Source: Comamonas granuli NBRC 101663
GTDB taxonomy: Bacteria > Pseudomonadota > Gammaproteobacteria > Burkholderiales > Burkholderiaceae_C
Reading direction: 5' to 3'
NCBI RefSeq assembly: GCF_000739995.1
Contig: NZ_BBJX01000004.1
Coordinates: 186,001 to 250,000 of the forward strand
Length of the DNA stretch: 64,000 nucleotides
Made by a program: the position numbers and the translations under genes. The notes below the pieces were generated by a model. That model worked only from the letters and a program-made list of their open reading frames with translations, ran no database searches and was not told the origin of the DNA. Of the stretch, positions 40,739 to 49,531 are shown piece by piece; within the stretch, counting starts at the first letter, position 1; every line of letters begins with the position of its first letter.

Positions 40739-41554
40739 TCAGGTGGCCGTGGCCTGCACGAAGGAGGGCAGGGGGGGCGAGCCGCTGGACAGCGTCAATA
40801 CCTCGTAGCCCGTGGGGGTGACCGCGATGGTGTGCTCCCACTGCGCCGAGAGGCTGCGGTCCTTGGTGACGATGGTCCAGCCGTCGTTGCCGAATTCCTT
40901 GATCTCGCGCCGGCCGGCGTTGATCATGGGCTCGATGGTGAACACCATGCCGGGCTTGAGCTCTTCGAGCGTGCCGGGGCGGCCGTAGTGCAGCACCTGG
41001 GGCTCCTCGTGGAACACCTTGCCGATGCCGTGGCCGCAGAACTCGCGCACCACCGAGTAGCCGTGCCCTTCGGCGAACTTCTGGATGGCGTGGCCGATGT
41101 CGCCCAGGCGTGCGCCGGGCTTGACCTGCAGGATGCCGTGCCACATGGCCTCGAAGGTGACGGCGCACAGGCGTTTGGCGGCGATGGAGCATTCGCCGAT
41201 CAGGTACATGCGGCTGTTGTCGCCGTACCAGCCGTCCTGCGTGATGACGGTGACGTCCACGTTGACGATGTCGCCTTTCTTGAGCGGCTTGTCGTTCGGG
41301 ATGCCGTGGCACACCACGTGGTTGACCGAGGTGCACAGCGAGGCCGGGTAGGCCGGGTAGCCCGGCGGCTGGTAGCCGATGGTGGCCGAGCGCGTGCCTT
41401 GCCGGGCCATGCACTCGGCGCCCAGGCGGTCGATTTCCAGGGTGGTGATGCCGGGGCGGATGTGCGGTGCAATGTAGTCCAGCACTTCCGAAGCGAGACG
41501 GCAGGCCTCGCGCATGCCAGCGATGTCTTCGGCGGACTTGATGGTGATGCTCAT
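40739..41554 (-). CDS. map: Methionine aminopeptidase, type I
   Basis: Removes N-terminal methionine from new proteins; 271 aa. The dinuclear metal ligands are visible as Asp in VNVDVTVI and GDNSRM, His in [10 protein letters not shown], Glu in FTIEPM and Glu in QWEHT. The substrate His lies in [11 protein letters not shown]. The N-terminus [17 protein letters not shown] fits the family. It is divergent from purL, with about 139 bases between starts. Confidence 0.97.
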   Translation of the reverse strand: MSITIKSAEDIAGMREACRLASEVLDYIAPHIRPGITTLEIDRLGAECMARQGTRSATIGYQPPGYPAYPASLCTSVNHVVCHGIPNDKPLKKGDIVNVDVTVITQDGWYGDNSRMYLIGECSIAAKRLCAVTFEAMWHGILQVKPGARLGDIGHAIQKFAEGHGYSVVREFCGHGIGKVFHEEPQVLHYGRPGTLEELKPGMVFTIEPMINAGRREIKEFGNDGWTIVTKDRSLSAQWEHTIAVTPTGYEVLTLSSGSPPLPSFVQATAT

Positions 41555-41693
41555 GGCGGAATTATCCCATCGGCCCTTTGGGCTTGCAGGGCGCAGGGCT
41601 GTGGGCGCGGGCCCGCCCGGTAAAATGGCGGGCTTGCCGGGGCCTTGCCGCCCCGTGCGTCCCTTGCCTCTCCCAGCTTCTCAGGCCGCCACC

Positions 41694-44600
41694 GTGACCT
41701 TGCACAAGATTTCCTTTGCGGGGGGCAATGCCCTCAGCGCCTTCCGTGCCCAGCAACTGCAAAGCGCCCTTGCCACCATCCATCCGCGGATCAGCGGCGT
41801 GGCCGCGCGTTTCGTGCACCTCGTGGCGCTGGATGCCGCCCCCACGCCCGCGCAGCACGAGCGCCTGGCAGCCCTGCTGAACTATGGCGACCCCTACCCA
41901 GGCCCCGAGGACGGGCTGCTGCTGGTCGTCACGCCGCGCCTGGGCACGGTCTCGCCCTGGGCGTCCAAGGCCACGGACATCGCGCGCAACTGCGGCCTGG
42001 ACGTGCACCGCGTGGAGCGCATCACCGAATACCGCCTCACGCTCAAGAGCGGCCTGCTCGGCGGCCCGCCGGAGGTCTCGCCCGGGCAGATTGCGCAGAT
42101 CGCCGCGCTCCTGCACGACCGCATGACCGAATCCGTGATGGCCAGCCGCGCCGAAGCCGAGCAACTGTTCACCGAGCTCGATGCCCAGCCCATGGAGTTC
42201 GTCGATGTGCTGCAGGGCGGCCGCGCGGCGCTGGAAGCCGCCAACCGGCAATGGGGCCTGGCGCTGGCCGACGACGAGATCGACTACCTCGTCAACGCCT
42301 TCCAGGGCCTGGCGCGCAACCCCACCGACGTGGAGCTGATGATGTTCGCCCAGGCCAACAGCGAGCATTGCCGGCACAAGATCTTCAACGCCCAGTTCAC
42401 CATCGACGGCGTGCCGCAGGAGAAAAGCCTGTTCGGCATGATCCGCCACACCGAGCAGGTTTCGCCCCAGCACACCATCGTCGCCTACGCCGACAACGCC
42501 TCCATCATGGAAGGCAACCAGGTCGAGCGATTTGTGGCAAAAATGGGCTCTAACGCCCATGGAATAAGCGTAAACAGCTATCAAAAAGAGAGCGCAACGC
42601 ACCATGTGCTGATGAAGGTGGAAACGCACAACCACCCCACGGCCATTTCGCCCTTCCCTGGTGCCTCGACCGGCGCGGGCGGCGAGATCCGCGACGAGGG
42701 CGCCACGGGCCGCGGCTCCAAGCCCAAGGCGGGGCTGACGGGCTTTACCGTCTCCAGGCTGTGGGGCGGCCTGAGCGACCAGCCCGGCGGCAAGCCCGAG
42801 CACATCGCCAGCCCGCTGCAGATCATGACCGAGGGGCCGCTGGGCGGCGCCGCGTTCAACAACGAATTCGGGCGGCCCAACCTGGCGGGCTACTTCCGCG
42901 AGTACGAGCAGGAGGTGGGCGGCGTGCAGCGCGGCTACCACAAGCCCATCATGATCGCGGGCGGTGTGGGCAGCATCGACGCCACGCTCACGCACAAGAT
43001 CGCATTCCCCGCCGGCACGTTGCTGGTGCAACTGGGCGGCCCGGGCATGCGCATCGGCATGGGCGGCGGCGCCGCCAGTTCCATGGCCACGGGCCAGAAC
43101 GCGGCCGAGCTCGATTTCGACTCCGTGCAGCGTGGCAACCCCGAGATCGAGCGCCGTGCGCAGGAAGTCATCAACCACTGCTGGGCGCTGGGCGCGGACA
43201 ACCCCATCCTGGCCATCCACGACGTGGGCGCGGGCGGCCTGTCCAACGCCTTCCCCGAGCTGACGAACGACGCCGGCCGGGGCGCACGCTTTGACCTGCG
43301 CGCCGTGCCGCTGGAGGAATCGGGCCTGGCGCCCAAGGAAATCTGGAGCAATGAGAGCCAGGAGCGCTACGTGCTGGCCATCGCGCCCGAGTCGCTGGAG
43401 CTGTTCCGCGCCTTTTGCGAGCGCGAGCGCTGCCCCTTTGCCGTGATCGGCACCGCCACCGAAGAGCGCCAACTGGTGCTCGAAGACACCGCCGCCCAGG
43501 CCGCCGACCAGAAGCTGCCCGTGGACATGCCCATGGCCGTGCTGCTGGGCAAGCCGCCCAAGATGCACCGCGACGTGCAAACCGTGCAGCGCCCGCTTCA
43601 GCCCATCGACCTGACCGGCGTGCCGCTGCAAAAGGCCGTGATCGACGTGCTGAGCTACCCCACGGTGGCGTCCAAGCGCTTCCTCGTCACCATTGGCGAC
43701 CGCACCGTGGGCGGCCTCACGCACCGCGACCAGATGGTCGGCCCCTGGCAGGTGCCCGTGGCCGACTGCGCCGTCACGCTGGCCGACTACCGGGGCTTTG
43801 CCGGCGAGGCCATGGCCATGGGCGAGCGCACGCCGCTGGCCGCCCTCAACGCCCCGGCCTCGGGCCGCATGGCGGTGGCGGAAGCCATCACCAACCTGCT
43901 GGCGGCGCCCATAGCGCTGCCGCGCGTGAAGCTGTCGGCCAACTGGATGGCCGCCTGCGGCGAGCCGGGCGAAGACGCCGACCTGTACGCCACCGTCAAG
44001 GCCGTGGGCATGGAGCTGTGCCCGCAACTGGGCATCAGCATCCCCGTGGGCAAGGACTCGCTGTCCATGCGCACGCAGTGGAAGGACGGCGACGCGCAGA
44101 AGAAGGTGGTCTCGCCCGTGAGCCTGATCGTGAGCAGCTTTGCCACGCTGCAGGACGTGCGCGGCACGCTCACGCCGCAGCTCGACGCCAGCGAGGAAGA
44201 CACCACGCTGGTGCTCATCGACCTGGGCAAGGGCCAGTGCCGCATGGGCGGCAGCATCCTGGGCCAGGTGCTCGACCAGGCCGGCGACACCGTGCCCGAC
44301 CTCGACGACGCCCAGGACCTGGTGAATCTGGTGAACGCCGTGAACGCGCTGCGCGCCAAGGGCCAGATCCTCGCCTACCACGACCGCAGCGACGGTGGCC
44401 TGCTCGCCACCGTGGCCGAGATGGCCTTTGCCGGCCATGTGGGCGTGGCGCTGAACGTGGACATGCTGGTCACCGAGGGCGACGGCATCAGCGACAGCCG
44501 CATGGACGCGGGCGACGCCAAGAACTGGGCCGGCCAGATCAGCGCGCGGCGCGACGAGCTCACGCTCAAGGCGCTGTTCAACGAAGAACTGGGCGTGGTG

Positions 44601-45713
44601 CTGCAGGTGCGCACGGCCGAGCGCAACGAGGTCATGCAGGTGCTGCGCGCGCATGGCCTCTCCCGCTGGAGCCACTTCGTGGGCAAGACGCGCCCCGTAT
44701 CCAGCACCATGGACGTGGGCAAGGGCGAGCTGCAGGTCTGGCGCGACGCCAAGGCCATCTTCAGCGCCCCGCTCGAAGACCTGCACCAGGTCTGGGACGC
44801 CGTGAGCTGGAAGATCTGCCAGCAGCGCGACAACCCCGCCTGCGCCGACGCCGAGCATGCGGCCGCGGGCCAGGCGGCCGACCCCGGCCTGCATGTGCAC
44901 CTGACGTTCGATCCGGCGCAGGACGTGGCCGCGCCGTACCTGAACCTCGCGCGCCCCAAGGTCGCAGTGCTGCGCGAGCAGGGCGTGAACTCGCACGTGG
45001 AAATGGCCTACGCCTTCACCGAGGCCGGTTTCGAGGCGCACGACGTGCACATGACCGACCTGCAGAGCGGCCGCGCGCGCCTGGAAGACTTCCAGGGCAT
45101 CGTGGCCTGCGGCGGTTTCAGCTACGGCGACACGCTGGGCGCGGGCATAGGCTGGGCGCGCTCCATCACCTTCAACCCGGTGCTGGCCGCGCAGTTCCAG
45201 GGCTTCTTCGCGCGCCCCGACACCTTCGGCCTGGGCGTGTGCAACGGCTGCCAGATGTTCGCCGAGCTGGCCGACATCATCCCCGGCGCGCAGGACTGGC
45301 CGCGCTTCACCACCAACCAGAGCGAGCGCTTCGAGGCCCGCCTGTCGCTGGTGGAAGTGCTGGAGTCGCCCAGCCTGTTCTTCGCCGGCATGGCCGGCAG
45401 CCGCCTGCCCATCGCCGTGGCGCACGGCGAGGGCTATGCCAACTTCAAGTACCGGGGCAACGCCGACAAGGCCATCGCCGCCATGCGCTTCGTGGACCAC
45501 ACGGGCGCCGCCACCGAGCAGTACCCGTTCAACCCCAATGGCAGCCCTGGCGGCCTGACGGCGGTGACCACGCTGGATGGCCGCTTCACGGCCATGATGC
45601 CGCACCCCGAGCGCGTGTTCCGCAACATCCAGATGAGTTGGACGGACGGCGACAAGTCGCAGTTCAGCCCCTGGATGCGCCTGTGGCGCAATGCGCGCAA
45701 GTGGGTCGGTTGA
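41694..45713 (+). CDS. purL: Phosphoribosylformylglycinamidine synthase (large PurL)
   Basis: Converts FGAR to FGAM with glutamine in purine synthesis; 1339 aa, the single-chain large form. The ATP-binding FGAM synthase core has [28 protein letters not shown] and [12 protein letters not shown]. The C-terminal glutaminase has [12 protein letters not shown], the catalytic Cys in GVCNGCQMF and His in PHPERVF. A GTG at 41694 ([11 protein letters not shown]) is the best start; upstream codons overlap map control sequence. A TAAAAT at 41621 may be its -10 element. Residues about 281-299 ([19 protein letters not shown]) are encoded by a copy of the dispersed repeat. They sit just before the conserved [14 protein letters not shown], in a loop that varies between species. 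Confidence 0.96.
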   Translation: MTLHKISFAGGNALSAFRAQQLQSALATIHPRISGVAARFVHLVALDAAPTPAQHERLAALLNYGDPYPGPEDGLLLVVTPRLGTVSPWASKATDIARNCGLDVHRVERITEYRLTLKSGLLGGPPEVSPGQIAQIAALLHDRMTESVMASRAEAEQLFTELDAQPMEFVDVLQGGRAALEAANRQWGLALADDEIDYLVNAFQGLARNPTDVELMMFAQANSEHCRHKIFNAQFTIDGVPQEKSLFGMIRHTEQVSPQHTIVAYADNASIMEGNQVERFVAKMGSNAHGISVNSYQKESATHHVLMKVETHNHPTAISPFPGASTGAGGEIRDEGATGRGSKPKAGLTGFTVSRLWGGLSDQPGGKPEHIASPLQIMTEGPLGGAAFNNEFGRPNLAGYFREYEQEVGGVQRGYHKPIMIAGGVGSIDATLTHKIAFPAGTLLVQLGGPGMRIGMGGGAASSMATGQNAAELDFDSVQRGNPEIERRAQEVINHCWALGADNPILAIHDVGAGGLSNAFPELTNDAGRGARFDLRAVPLEESGLAPKEIWSNESQERYVLAIAPESLELFRAFCERERCPFAVIGTATEERQLVLEDTAAQAADQKLPVDMPMAVLLGKPPKMHRDVQTVQRPLQPIDLTGVPLQKAVIDVLSYPTVASKRFLVTIGDRTVGGLTHRDQMVGPWQVPVADCAVTLADYRGFAGEAMAMGERTPLAALNAPASGRMAVAEAITNLLAAPIALPRVKLSANWMAACGEPGEDADLYATVKAVGMELCPQLGISIPVGKDSLSMRTQWKDGDAQKKVVSPVSLIVSSFATLQDVRGTLTPQLDASEEDTTLVLIDLGKGQCRMGGSILGQVLDQAGDTVPDLDDAQDLVNLVNAVNALRAKGQILAYHDRSDGGLLATVAEMAFAGHVGVALNVDMLVTEGDGISDSRMDAGDAKNWAGQISARRDELTLKALFNEELGVVLQVRTAERNEVMQVLRAHGLSRWSHFVGKTRPVSSTMDVGKGELQVWRDAKAIFSAPLEDLHQVWDAVSWKICQQRDNPACADAEHAAAGQAADPGLHVHLTFDPAQDVAAPYLNLARPKVAVLREQGVNSHVEMAYAFTEAGFEAHDVHMTDLQSGRARLEDFQGIVACGGFSYGDTLGAGIGWARSITFNPVLAAQFQGFFARPDTFGLGVCNGCQMFAELADIIPGAQDWPRFTTNQSERFEARLSLVEVLESPSLFFAGMAGSRLPIAVAHGEGYANFKYRGNADKAIAAMRFVDHTGAATEQYPFNPNGSPGGLTAVTTLDGRFTAMMPHPERVFRNIQMSWTDGDKSQFSPWMRLWRNARKWVG
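42536..42590 (-). repeat. Dispersed hairpin repeat, intragenic in-frame copy within purL
   Basis: Read on the minus strand it gives CTCTTTTTGATAGCTGTTTA, CGCTTATTCCATGGGCGTTAG, AGCCCATTTTTG. It has the full family core: TTTTTGATAGCTG, CGCTTA, GGCGTTAGAGCC and a T run. It is in frame with purL, without a stop, and brings AT-rich codons (AAA, TCT, ATA, GTA, TAT, CAA) into a gene that otherwise avoids them. The orientation is opposite to purL transcription. Confidence 0.8.
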
Positions 45714-45732
45714 ACTTTTCTAGGTTTACTCC

Positions 45733-45790
45733 ACTACAAAAACAATAGCTTCCAGCGCTTGATCCACAAGCGTTGGAAGCTATTTTTGTT
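45733..45790. repeat. Dispersed hairpin repeat and likely terminator after purL
   Basis: AATAGCTTCCAGCGCTTG (45744-45761) pairs with CAAGCGTTGGAAGCTATT (45767-45784) with a single G-T wobble, loop ATCCA, followed by TTTGTT. An 18-bp stem with a T-rich flank is a credible intrinsic terminator for purL. It ends about 35 bases before the DUF808 gene. Confidence 0.75.
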
Positions 45791-45825
45791 CATAATCTGC
45801 GCTTCCACCGATTTCTGGAGCCCCC

Positions 45826-46803
45826 ATGGCCGGAGCCAGCCTGCTGACGCTGCTTGACGACATCGCCACTATCCTCGACGACGTGGCCGTGATGACCAAG
45901 GTCGCCGCCAAGAAGAGCGCCACCGTGGCCGACGATGTGGCGGCCATGACCAAGGTGGCCACGCAGAAGACGGCCGGGGTGCTGGGCGACGACCTGGCGC
46001 TCAACGCCCAGCAGGTGGCGGGCGTGCGGGCCGACCGCGAGCTGCCCGTGGTCTGGGCCGTGGCCAAGGGCTCCCTGGTGAACAAGGCCATTCTGGTGCC
46101 CGCGGCGTTGGCCATCAGCGCATTCGTGCCGGTGCTCATCACGCCGCTGCTGATGCTGGGCGGCGCCTTCCTGTGCTTTGAGGGCGTGGAAAAGCTGGCG
46201 CACAAGTTCCTGCACAGCGAAGCCGAGGACGAGGCCGAGCACGAGAGCCACGCGCAGGCCAATGCCAACCCGGCGGTGGACCTGGCGGCGTTCGAGAAGG
46301 ACAAGATCCAGGGCGCCGTGCGCACCGACTTCATCCTGTCGGCGGAAATCATCGTCATCGCCCTGGGCACAGTGGCGTCCGCGCCGTTCCTGCAGCAGGT
46401 CGCCGTGCTGGTCGGCATCGCCCTCCTCATGACGGTGGGTGTCTATGGCCTGGTGGGCGGCATCGTCAAGCTCGACGACCTGGGCCTGTGGCTCAGCCAG
46501 AAGAGCAGCAGCGCCGCGCAGGCCCTGGGCCGGGGGCTGCTGGCAGCGGCGCCGTGGCTCATGAAGTTCCTCTCGGTGGCGGGGACCGCCGCCATGTTCC
46601 TCGTGGGCGGCGGCATTCTGGTGCATGGCATCGCGCCGCTGCACCACGCCATCGAAGGCGCGGGCGCTGCCGTGGCGCAGGGCGCGCTGGGCGGCCTGTG
46701 GCAGGCGCTGGCCACCAACGGGCTCAACGCTGTGGCCGGCATCGTGGCCGGTGCGCTGGTGCTGGGCGCCGTCACGCTGGTGCAGAAACTGCGCAAGCGC
46801 TGA
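45826..46803 (+). CDS. DUF808 (YedI-like) inner-membrane protein
   Basis: A 325-aa membrane protein of unknown function. It opens with [20 protein letters not shown] and has a region rich in paired Asp/Thr-Lys ([25 protein letters not shown]), which is the DUF808 signature. Several hydrophobic helices follow (about 90-125, 165-225, 245-275 and 290-318), with an acidic loop [14 protein letters not shown] between them. The family is widespread in proteobacteria and lacks an assigned role. It stands alone, between the repeat after purL and the convergent reductase gene. Confidence 0.88.
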   Translation: MAGASLLTLLDDIATILDDVAVMTKVAAKKSATVADDVAAMTKVATQKTAGVLGDDLALNAQQVAGVRADRELPVVWAVAKGSLVNKAILVPAALAISAFVPVLITPLLMLGGAFLCFEGVEKLAHKFLHSEAEDEAEHESHAQANANPAVDLAAFEKDKIQGAVRTDFILSAEIIVIALGTVASAPFLQQVAVLVGIALLMTVGVYGLVGGIVKLDDLGLWLSQKSSSAAQALGRGLLAAAPWLMKFLSVAGTAAMFLVGGGILVHGIAPLHHAIEGAGAAVAQGALGGLWQALATNGLNAVAGIVAGALVLGAVTLVQKLRKR

Positions 46804-46830
46804 GCAAGCGCCGCGCAGTCTGCCCGCGGG

Positions 46831-47940
46831 TCAGGGCAGGGCCGGGTAGTCGGTATAGCCGTGGGGGCCGGTGCCGCCGTACACGGGGGCGTCGGCGAAG
46901 GGCTCGTTCAGCGGCAGGTTGTCGCGCAAGCGGCGCGGCAGGTCGGGCGTGGTGATCATGGCGCGGCCAAACGACACCATATCGGCGCGGCCGCTGCGCA
47001 GGGCCTCGACGGCCATGTCTTTGGTGTAGCCGTTGTTGACCATCCAGACGCCCGAATACAGGCGGTGCAGGGCCTCGTAGTTGAACGGGGCGTTGTCGCG
47101 CGGGCCGCCGGTGTGGCCTTCGACCACGTGGATGTACACCGGGTGGAGCTTCTCCAGTTCGCGCACCACATGCTCGAACAGCGGCTGCGGGTTGCTTTCC
47201 GAGGAGTCGTTGACGGGCGAGACCGGCGAGAGGCGGATGCCCACGCGGTCGGCGCCGATCTCCTGCGTCACGGCGGCCATCACTTCGAGCAGGAAGCGCG
47301 CGCGGTTCTCGATGCTGCCGCCGTACTGGTCGGTGCGGTGGTTGGAGCCGTCGCGCAGGAAGGCGTCGATCAGGTAGCCGTGGGCGCCGTGGATTTCCAC
47401 GCCGTCAAAACCGGCCTCAATGGCGTTGGCGGCAGCGGTACGGAAGTCGTTCACCACGCCCGCGATCTCGGCGGTTTCCAGCGCGCGCGGCACAGCGCAG
47501 TTCACATAGCCTTGGCCCACGATGTAGGTCTTGGCCTTGGCGGCGATGGCCGAGGGTGCGACCGGAGCCTGCTGGTCCGGCTGGAAGGCGTTGTGCGACA
47601 TGCGGCCCGTGTGCCAGAGCTGCAGGAAGATCTTGCCGCCCTGGGCGTGTACGGCCTCGGTCACCTTCTTCCAGGCGGCAATCTGCTCGGGCGTGTAGAT
47701 GCCGGGGGTGTGGGTGTAGCCCTGGGCCGTGGCCGAGATCTGCGTGGCCTCGGCAATGATCAGGCCCACGCTGGCACGCTGGCGGTAGTACTCGACCACC
47801 ATGTCGGTGGGCTCCAGCGCGTCGTTGGCGCGGCTCCTGGTGAGCGGGGCCATGGCCATGCGGTTGGCAACGTGGATGCGTCCCAGCTTGAGGGGCTGGA
47901 ACAGGGCGTCGGTGGCGAAGGTTTCTGCGGGGATACCCAT
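46831..47940 (-). CDS. nemA: Old-yellow-enzyme family alkene / N-ethylmaleimide reductase
   Basis: FMN-dependent NAD(P)H:flavin oxidoreductase of 369 aa that reduces activated alkenes, quinones and N-ethylmaleimide. The FMN-binding start LFQPLKLGRIHVANRMAMAPLTRSR, the substrate-binding HGAHGYLIDAFL, the NHRTDQYGGSIENRARF stretch and the C-terminal VSFGRAMI are OYE hallmarks. It lies 6 bases after a TetR-type regulator on the same strand, the nemRA arrangement of enterobacteria, so it is expected to be induced by electrophiles. Physiological substrate is not known. Confidence 0.92.
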   Translation of the reverse strand: MGIPAETFATDALFQPLKLGRIHVANRMAMAPLTRSRANDALEPTDMVVEYYRQRASVGLIIAEATQISATAQGYTHTPGIYTPEQIAAWKKVTEAVHAQGGKIFLQLWHTGRMSHNAFQPDQQAPVAPSAIAAKAKTYIVGQGYVNCAVPRALETAEIAGVVNDFRTAAANAIEAGFDGVEIHGAHGYLIDAFLRDGSNHRTDQYGGSIENRARFLLEVMAAVTQEIGADRVGIRLSPVSPVNDSSESNPQPLFEHVVRELEKLHPVYIHVVEGHTGGPRDNAPFNYEALHRLYSGVWMVNNGYTKDMAVEALRSGRADMVSFGRAMITTPDLPRRLRDNLPLNEPFADAPVYGGTGPHGYTDYPALP

Positions 47941-47946
47941 GGGGGC

Positions 47947-48582
47947 TTACTCCTTGGTGGTGGCGGGAATGCCCGCCGCGGGCGCGGCGGGCTGGAACAG
48001 GTGGTCGAGGACCAGGGACATGCTGTCGCGCAGCGGTGCCGTGGATTTTTCGAGCTTCATGCGCAGCAGGGCGCCTTCCCAGGTGTCCCAGGCGAGGGCC
48101 GAGAGCATGGGGGCGGGCAGGTCGGCGCGGACCTCGCCCGCGGCCTGGGCACGTTCGATCATGCTGGCCAGGCGCTCGCGCCAGGCCAGTTGCGCCTGCC
48201 GCAGGCCCTGGCGGCAGGCGTCGCTGGCCAGGGCCATCTCGGCGGCAAAGTTGCCCACCAGGCAGCCGGCCTGCAGCTCCTTGCGCTCGTGGTAGGCCAT
48301 CATTTCGGCGAACACGTAGCGGATGGCGGCCATGGGCTGCGCGGGCGCGGCGGCCATCATGGCCTCCCAGGAGCGCTGCAGGTGCTCGGCGTACTGCTCG
48401 ATGATGGCCACGGCAAACACTTCCTTGCTCTCGAAGTGGTTGTAGAACGAACCCTTGGGCACGCCCGCATGGTCGGTGATGGCCTGGATGCCGGTGGCGT
48501 TGTAGCCCTGGCGCGAGAACAGGTCGCGGCCGGCCTGGGTGAGGCGCTGGGGGATGTCGGTCTTGTCTGCGGTGCGGGCCAC
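47947..48582 (-). CDS. nemR: TetR/AcrR-family repressor, NemR-like
   Basis: A 211-aa regulator. The N-terminal helix-turn-helix is at about 12-58 (AGRDLFSRQGYNATGIQAI, KGSFYNHFESKE). A Cys107 in QAGCLVGNFAAEM lies at the place of the redox-sensing Cys106 of E. coli NemR, which supports sensing of electrophiles or hypochlorite. The start is a GTG at 48582; no other start codon exists before the DNA-binding helix. A strong promoter places the transcript start at or next to this GTG. The gene precedes nemA by 6 bases, and the operator lies in its own promoter, so it probably represses itself and nemA. Confidence 0.85.
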   Translation of the reverse strand: MARTADKTDIPQRLTQAGRDLFSRQGYNATGIQAITDHAGVPKGSFYNHFESKEVFAVAIIEQYAEHLQRSWEAMMAAAPAQPMAAIRYVFAEMMAYHERKELQAGCLVGNFAAEMALASDACRQGLRQAQLAWRERLASMIERAQAAGEVRADLPAPMLSALAWDTWEGALLRMKLEKSTAPLRDSMSLVLDHLFQPAAPAAGIPATTKE

Positions 48583-48588
48583 GAAGAG

Positions 48589-48617
48589 ATAATATGACCA
48601 GTCGTCTTAATATTCAA
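48589..48617 (-). promoter_or_regulatory. nemRA promoter with overlapping operator
   Basis: On the minus strand: -35 TTGAAT (48617-48612), a 17-base spacer and -10 TATTAT (48594-48589). The spacer holds AAGACGACTGGTCAT, an imperfect palindrome (GAC-N5-GTC core) of the kind used by TetR/NemR repressors. Predicted start of transcription is 48582-48583, at the GTG of nemR. Confidence 0.7.
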
Positions 48618-48717
48618 GGGCGCGAAACGAAGCGGCTGTAACCGAGATGACAGGCAGGCCGGGAAAGCACCCGGCCTGCCGGGCGCGCGGCTGCCAAATC
48701 CCCTAAAGAAAATGTGG

Positions 48718-48731
48718 TTGATATGAATCAA
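48718..48731 (+). promoter_or_regulatory. Perfect FNR box upstream of ompW
   Basis: TTGATATGAATCAA matches TTGAT-N4-ATCAA exactly, embedded in a longer palindrome GGTTGAT..ATCAACC. A -10-like AATGAT at 48755-48760 puts the box near -41.5 from the expected start (about 48766), as for class II activation. FNR control of ompW is known in E. coli. Confidence 0.85.
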
Positions 48732-48844
48732 CCACGAAGGCTAGGGTTAATACCAATGATTGATGCAGGGCAAGAAAGACCACAGTCAAAGTAGGCCTAA
48801 TGGCTCTACGGGGGGCGTCCCCGTGAAACCTGATTGAAACCACC

Positions 48845-49435
48845 ATGAAAAAGAACCTGCTGGCTGTGGCCGTTCTCTGTGCTCTGACTTCTGGTGCTGC
48901 GCTGGCGCAGCAGTCCGAAGGCCCCTGGATGGTGCGTGCCCGCGCCGTGCACCTGGACAGCGCCAACAAGGACAGCACTCCCCTGGGTCTGTCGATCAAC
49001 AACAAGACCATCCCCGAAGTGGATGTGTCGTACTTCTTCACGCCCAACGTGGCGGCCGAGCTCATCCTCACCGTGCCGCAAAAGCAGCGACTGAGTGCGG
49101 GCGGCGCGGACATCGGCTCGTTCAAGCACCTGCCGCCCACGCTGCTGCTGCAGTACCACTTCAACGCGGCCGGCATCAAGCCCTATGTGGGCGCCGGCCT
49201 GAACTACACGCGCTTTTCCAGCGTGAAGGCGCCCCCGGGCGTGGACATCGAGCGCAACAGCTTCGGCGCGGCGCTGCAGGTGGGTGTGGACATTCCGCTG
49301 CAGAAGAACCTGTACCTGAACTTCGACGTCAAGAAGGTCTTCATCAAGACCGACGTGAGCGCCGGCGGCGTCACGCTGGGCACGTTCAAGGCCGACCCGG
49401 TGCTCGTGGGCGTGGGCCTGGGCTGGCGCTTCTGA
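48845..49435 (+). CDS. ompW: OmpW-family outer-membrane protein
   Basis: Eight-stranded outer-membrane barrel of 196 aa. A signal peptide (MKKNLLAVAVLCALTSGAALA) is followed by the conserved stretches WMVRARAVHLD, PEVDVSYFFTPNVAAELI, LPPTLLLQYHF, PYVGAGLNYT and the C-terminal aromatic WRF. OmpW forms a narrow hydrophobic channel linked to small hydrophobic compounds and stress. The perfect FNR box upstream indicates raised expression in low oxygen. It is monocistronic with its own terminator. The gap before it (48732-48844) holds the -10 region and leader only. Confidence 0.95.
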   Translation: MKKNLLAVAVLCALTSGAALAQQSEGPWMVRARAVHLDSANKDSTPLGLSINNKTIPEVDVSYFFTPNVAAELILTVPQKQRLSAGGADIGSFKHLPPTLLLQYHFNAAGIKPYVGAGLNYTRFSSVKAPPGVDIERNSFGAALQVGVDIPLQKNLYLNFDVKKVFIKTDVSAGGVTLGTFKADPVLVGVGLGWRF

Positions 49436-49485
49436 GCGCGCGCTGCGGTCTGCAGCGTGCCCCATCTCTCCAAGGTAATTGATGG

Positions 49486-49513
49486 CCGGCGCCGTGTGCG
49501 CCGGTCTTTTTTT
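49486..49513 (+). terminator. Rho-independent terminator after ompW
   Basis: Stem CCGGCGC / GCGCCGG with loop CGTGT, followed by TCTTTTTTT, about 50 bases after the ompW stop. Confidence 0.85.
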
Positions 49514-49531
49514 GTGGTGCGCGGTCCGCGC

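Noticed and set aside
41562-45605. 1347-codon minus-strand open frame opposite purL
   Set aside because: His/Gly/Ala-rich antisense translation; purL is unambiguous.
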